Positions 62,202 through 64,000 of a stretch of 64,000 bases of DNA are shown here, piece by piece. The DNA is taken from the NCBI GenBank assembly GCA_045648175.1, contig JAZRNN010000029.1, forward strand, positions 12,610 through 76,609, read 5' to 3'. The stretch comes from SIG440 sp045648175 (GTDB lineage Bacteria; Bacillota; Clostridia; Monoglobales; Monoglobaceae). How positions within the stretch are numbered: position 1 is the stretch's first letter; each line of letters starts with the position of its first letter. Position numbers and translations under genes: made by a program. Below the pieces are notes generated by a model. That model was not told the DNA's origin. It ran no database searches and worked only from the letters and a program-made list of their open reading frames with translations.

Positions 62202-62245
62202 AAATGCACCGCTTTCTATGTTTTTGTCTAAAAAGCGGTGCATTT
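62202..62245 (-). terminator. Terminator after the GT1 gene
   Basis: AAATGCACCGCTTT / AAAGCGGTGCATTT, 14 bp perfect, 16-base loop, about 35 bases beyond the GT1 stop. The 130 bases before it (62071-62201) show nothing recognisable. Confidence 0.75.
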
Positions 62246-62280
62246 ATTTTTCTTATTAACTTAAATTGTAATTCAAAGGA

Positions 62281-63459
62281 CTAATTGCTTTCACAAACCT
62301 GTATAATTTTATCTGCAGCACCTTTTGCACCCGAAGAGTTTTTAAACCCATCAGCAACCTTCTTGGCGTTTTGCTTATAGGAGCTATCGCTGAATATTTT
62401 ACCTATTGCACTCAAAACGGATGCTCCGTCTGATTTATCAAGTTTTATACCGGCATCAAGCTGAGAAACTCGCTCGGCAACACCTTTTTGCTCCGATGTT
62501 TGTGGTAGCATGACGAGCGGAACTTCAAAATATAAACTTTCACTGACGCTGTTCATTCCTGCGTGTGATACAAAGACATCAGCTTTTTCCAAAACGGCAA
62601 TTTGGTCAACATGTGAATAAATTGATATATTTTTCGGTAGTTCTCCAAAACCCTCTATAGACACCAAATTACCAACTGACATAATTACTTGATAATCTGT
62701 ATTTGCTAAAAAAGATATACAATCTTTGTAAAAAGGCATCATATCATTATTTACAGTTCCCATAGATATATAAATCAGTTTATCCATCTTTTTCTCAACC
62801 TTATCGTTTGCATGGCGAATTGAAGGTCCAACAAATGCATATTTATCCGAAAAAGTCTCTGAACAAGGTTGAAATTCAGGAGAAGTATAAACAATAGTAT
62901 GTGTGTTATCATCATTACCGATAATATCAAAAATATTTTTCACAGGATATCCTTTGCTCTGCAACCGTTTAATTTGTTTAGTGATTTTGGGCATGGAGAA
63001 AATCATCTTAAGCAAATCTCCCATGCCTTGTTTCATAATCTTGGCCGAATGCTGATTAAATGCAAAGGTTGTTGTTGATGAAACAAAGGGAATGCCTAGT
63101 TTTAGTGCAACGGCTTTCCCCCATAATGCCATAGAATCTGCAACAATTAAGTCAGGCTTAAGTTCTACCATATCCCTGCAAACTTTGTCATCGAGAGCCA
63201 ATGTGGTATCTACCAATATCTTTGTAGAAAATGCCAAGTCTTTTCCTACACGAGTAGAGTCTTTGGCGCTCAAGTTTTGCTCCGTATCATAATCATCGCA
63301 GGATATAAATGTTGCCCCTGCTGACTCAATTTTTTCACGCATAATGTTATATGAATAATACCATACCTGATGTTTACGAGAAACAAGTTCCTTGACAACA
63401 CCCAAGGTGGGGTTAGTATGTCCGTGAGCAGGAATACAAAAGAAAAGAATTTTGCTCAT
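62281..63459 (-). CDS. GT1-family (MGT-like) glycosyltransferase
   Basis: A 392-residue UDP-sugar glycosyltransferase of the GT-B fold. The N-terminus FFCIPAHGHTNPTLGVVKEL and the C-terminal donor site (YSHVDQIAVLEKADVFVSHAGMNSVSESLY, PLVMLPQTSEQKGVAERV) match the macrolide-glycosyltransferase group. Such enzymes glycosylate small lipophilic molecules or sterol-like lipids; the acceptor is unknown. It is coupled (16-base gap) to an upstream AbrB-type regulator. Confidence 0.9.
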   Translation of the reverse strand: MSKILFFCIPAHGHTNPTLGVVKELVSRKHQVWYYSYNIMREKIESAGATFISCDDYDTEQNLSAKDSTRVGKDLAFSTKILVDTTLALDDKVCRDMVELKPDLIVADSMALWGKAVALKLGIPFVSSTTTFAFNQHSAKIMKQGMGDLLKMIFSMPKITKQIKRLQSKGYPVKNIFDIIGNDDNTHTIVYTSPEFQPCSETFSDKYAFVGPSIRHANDKVEKKMDKLIYISMGTVNNDMMPFYKDCISFLANTDYQVIMSVGNLVSIEGFGELPKNISIYSHVDQIAVLEKADVFVSHAGMNSVSESLYFEVPLVMLPQTSEQKGVAERVSQLDAGIKLDKSDGASVLSAIGKIFSDSSYKQNAKKVADGFKNSSGAKGAADKIIQVCESN

Positions 63460-63475
63460 ATTTCTTCACCTGATT

Positions 63476-63685
63476 TTATTCTTCGATATCTCTAAAAATT
63501 TGTTTAACATAATCCTGTTGTTTTGCTTTAGGAAGAATTGCTATTCCTCTTTCTTTATCACCAAGAACCAAAATCTCCTCTCCAGGATGTAACTCGAACA
63601 TTTCTCTTGCTTCTTTTGGAATAACAAACTGTCCCTTTTCTCCAATTTTGACCATCCATGCATATTTACCTTCGTGTATATTCAT
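63476..63685 (-). CDS. AbrB/SpoVT-type DNA-binding regulator
   Basis: A 69-residue swapped-hairpin protein: VKIGEKGQFVIPKEAREMFELHPGEEILVLGD is a complete AbrB domain. No MazF-like toxin adjoins, so it is more likely a transcriptional regulator than an antitoxin. AAAGGAGA precedes the ATG. An inverted repeat over its promoter could be its operator. Confidence 0.9.
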   Translation of the reverse strand: MNIHEGKYAWMVKIGEKGQFVIPKEAREMFELHPGEEILVLGDKERGIAILPKAKQQDYVKQIFRDIEE

Positions 63686-63700
63686 ATCTGCATCTCCTTT

Positions 63701-63747
63701 GTATGATTGGTATGAATAATCATACTACGTTTTTGTGAAAATGTCAA
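63701..63747 (-). promoter_or_regulatory. Promoter and operator of the abrB-like/GT1 operon
   Basis: Minus strand: -35 TTGACA (63742-63747), 17-base spacer, -10 TATGAT (63719-63724). A perfect GTATGATT-N9-AATCATAC inverted repeat (63701-63708 and 63718-63725) covers the -10 and start site, an ideal repressor position. Confidence 0.75.
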
Positions 63748-63850
63748 TAAGAATAGGAAAAGTTCACTATGAACTAATCTTTTACATAAACGCACCGCAT
63801 TTATGCTCGTATTAAAATTGACCGTTAGTGCCAGAAAAAAGCATCGACTA

Positions 63851-64000
63851 TGACATGCACCCCAAAAGTTAGACACTTTTGGAGGTGCATATTTTTTATG
63901 AGTAAAACAGGAAGAAAAAACAAAACATACTCGCCAGAATTCAAATTATCTGTTATAATGGATATGCGAGAACACCATCTCTCGTATAACGAAACAGTTA
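63851..64000 (+). mobile_element. Left end of an IS3-family insertion sequence, partial
   Basis: The end TGACATGCACCCCAAAAGTT resembles IS3-family terminal repeats (TG...CCCCAAAAGTTAGAC). TGCACC CCAAAAGT and ACTTTTGG AGGTGCA also form a hairpin across 63855-63889, which may shield the transposase gene. The element runs off the window. Confidence 0.75.
63898..64000 (+). CDS. IS3-family transposase OrfA, 5' part
   Basis: ATG at 63898; product begins MSKTGRKNKTYSPEFKLSVI and continues MDMREHHLSYNETV, the helix-turn-helix start of an IS3 OrfA (IS150-like). GGAGGTG precedes the ATG. Only 34 codons are in the window. Confidence 0.8.
   Translation, partial: MSKTGRKNKTYSPEFKLSVIMDMREHHLSYNETV

Noticed and set aside
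63682..63876. 64-codon minus-strand ORF upstream of the abrB-like gene
   Set aside because: It crosses the AbrB promoter and the IS terminal repeat, has no ribosome site and no recognisable domain.

Overview
The window looks like the replication-origin region of a low-GC Gram-positive anaerobe of class Clostridia. The evidence is PolC-type DNA polymerase III, the dnaN-recF-remB-gyrB order, Soj/Spo0J with two perfect parS sites, ssrA/smpB, a Na+-pumping oxaloacetate decarboxylase, and many clostridial-type secreted proteins. Species cannot be assigned from the sequence alone.

Layout. From 1 to 31.4 kb every gene is on the minus strand; after about 31.8 kb most are on the plus strand. The switch point (31413-31874) is AT-rich and carries DnaA-box-like sites, a TAG-trinucleotide array resembling a DnaA-trio, and divergent sigma-A promoters for dnaN and a small ferredoxin. 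It is the probable oriC, but there is no dnaA next to it. Left of the origin, moving outward: dnaN, recF, remB, gyrB, thyA, folA (25.6-31.4 kb); a surface-polysaccharide cluster with a Wzt/TagH-like ATPase, two paralogous double-domain GT2 glycosyltransferases and a WalK-like histidine kinase (17.7-25.5 kb); smpB and ssrA; a complete shikimate/Phe/Tyr operon pheA-aroB-aroC-aroEK-aroQ-aroA-tyrA-aroF (8.35-16.7 kb); a Mor-like regulator; and two large secreted proteins (1-7.66 kb), the second a phosphodiester glycosidase/CotH-kinase fusion that runs off the window.

Right of the origin: ferredoxin, rsmG, a decayed pfkB-family sugar kinase, a phosphohexomutase, rpiB, ispG, polC, tex, a MATE exporter, the parS-parA-parB locus, a lipoprotein, serS, pyridoxamine kinase, an RsuA-type pseudouridine synthase, a DUF4830-like protein, metY, a RHH/XRE regulator pair with comF, gyrA, an MsmX-like sugar-ABC ATPase, ybaK, an oxaloacetate decarboxylase operon, two tRNAs, an AbrB-GT1 pair and the left end of an IS3-family element.

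The strongest regulatory find is upstream of pheA: a consensus promoter, a 35-residue leader peptide with 9 Phe/Tyr codons, an antiterminator segment overlapping the end of the leader ORF, and an intrinsic terminator sharing one arm with it. This is the layout of a ribosome-mediated attenuator controlling the whole aromatic operon. Other points of interest are the oriC without dnaA, an AroE-AroK fusion, a natural Ala at the GyrA quinolone-contact position, a signal-peptide-bearing extension on the decarboxylase beta subunit, and an ABC ATPase without a visible permease.
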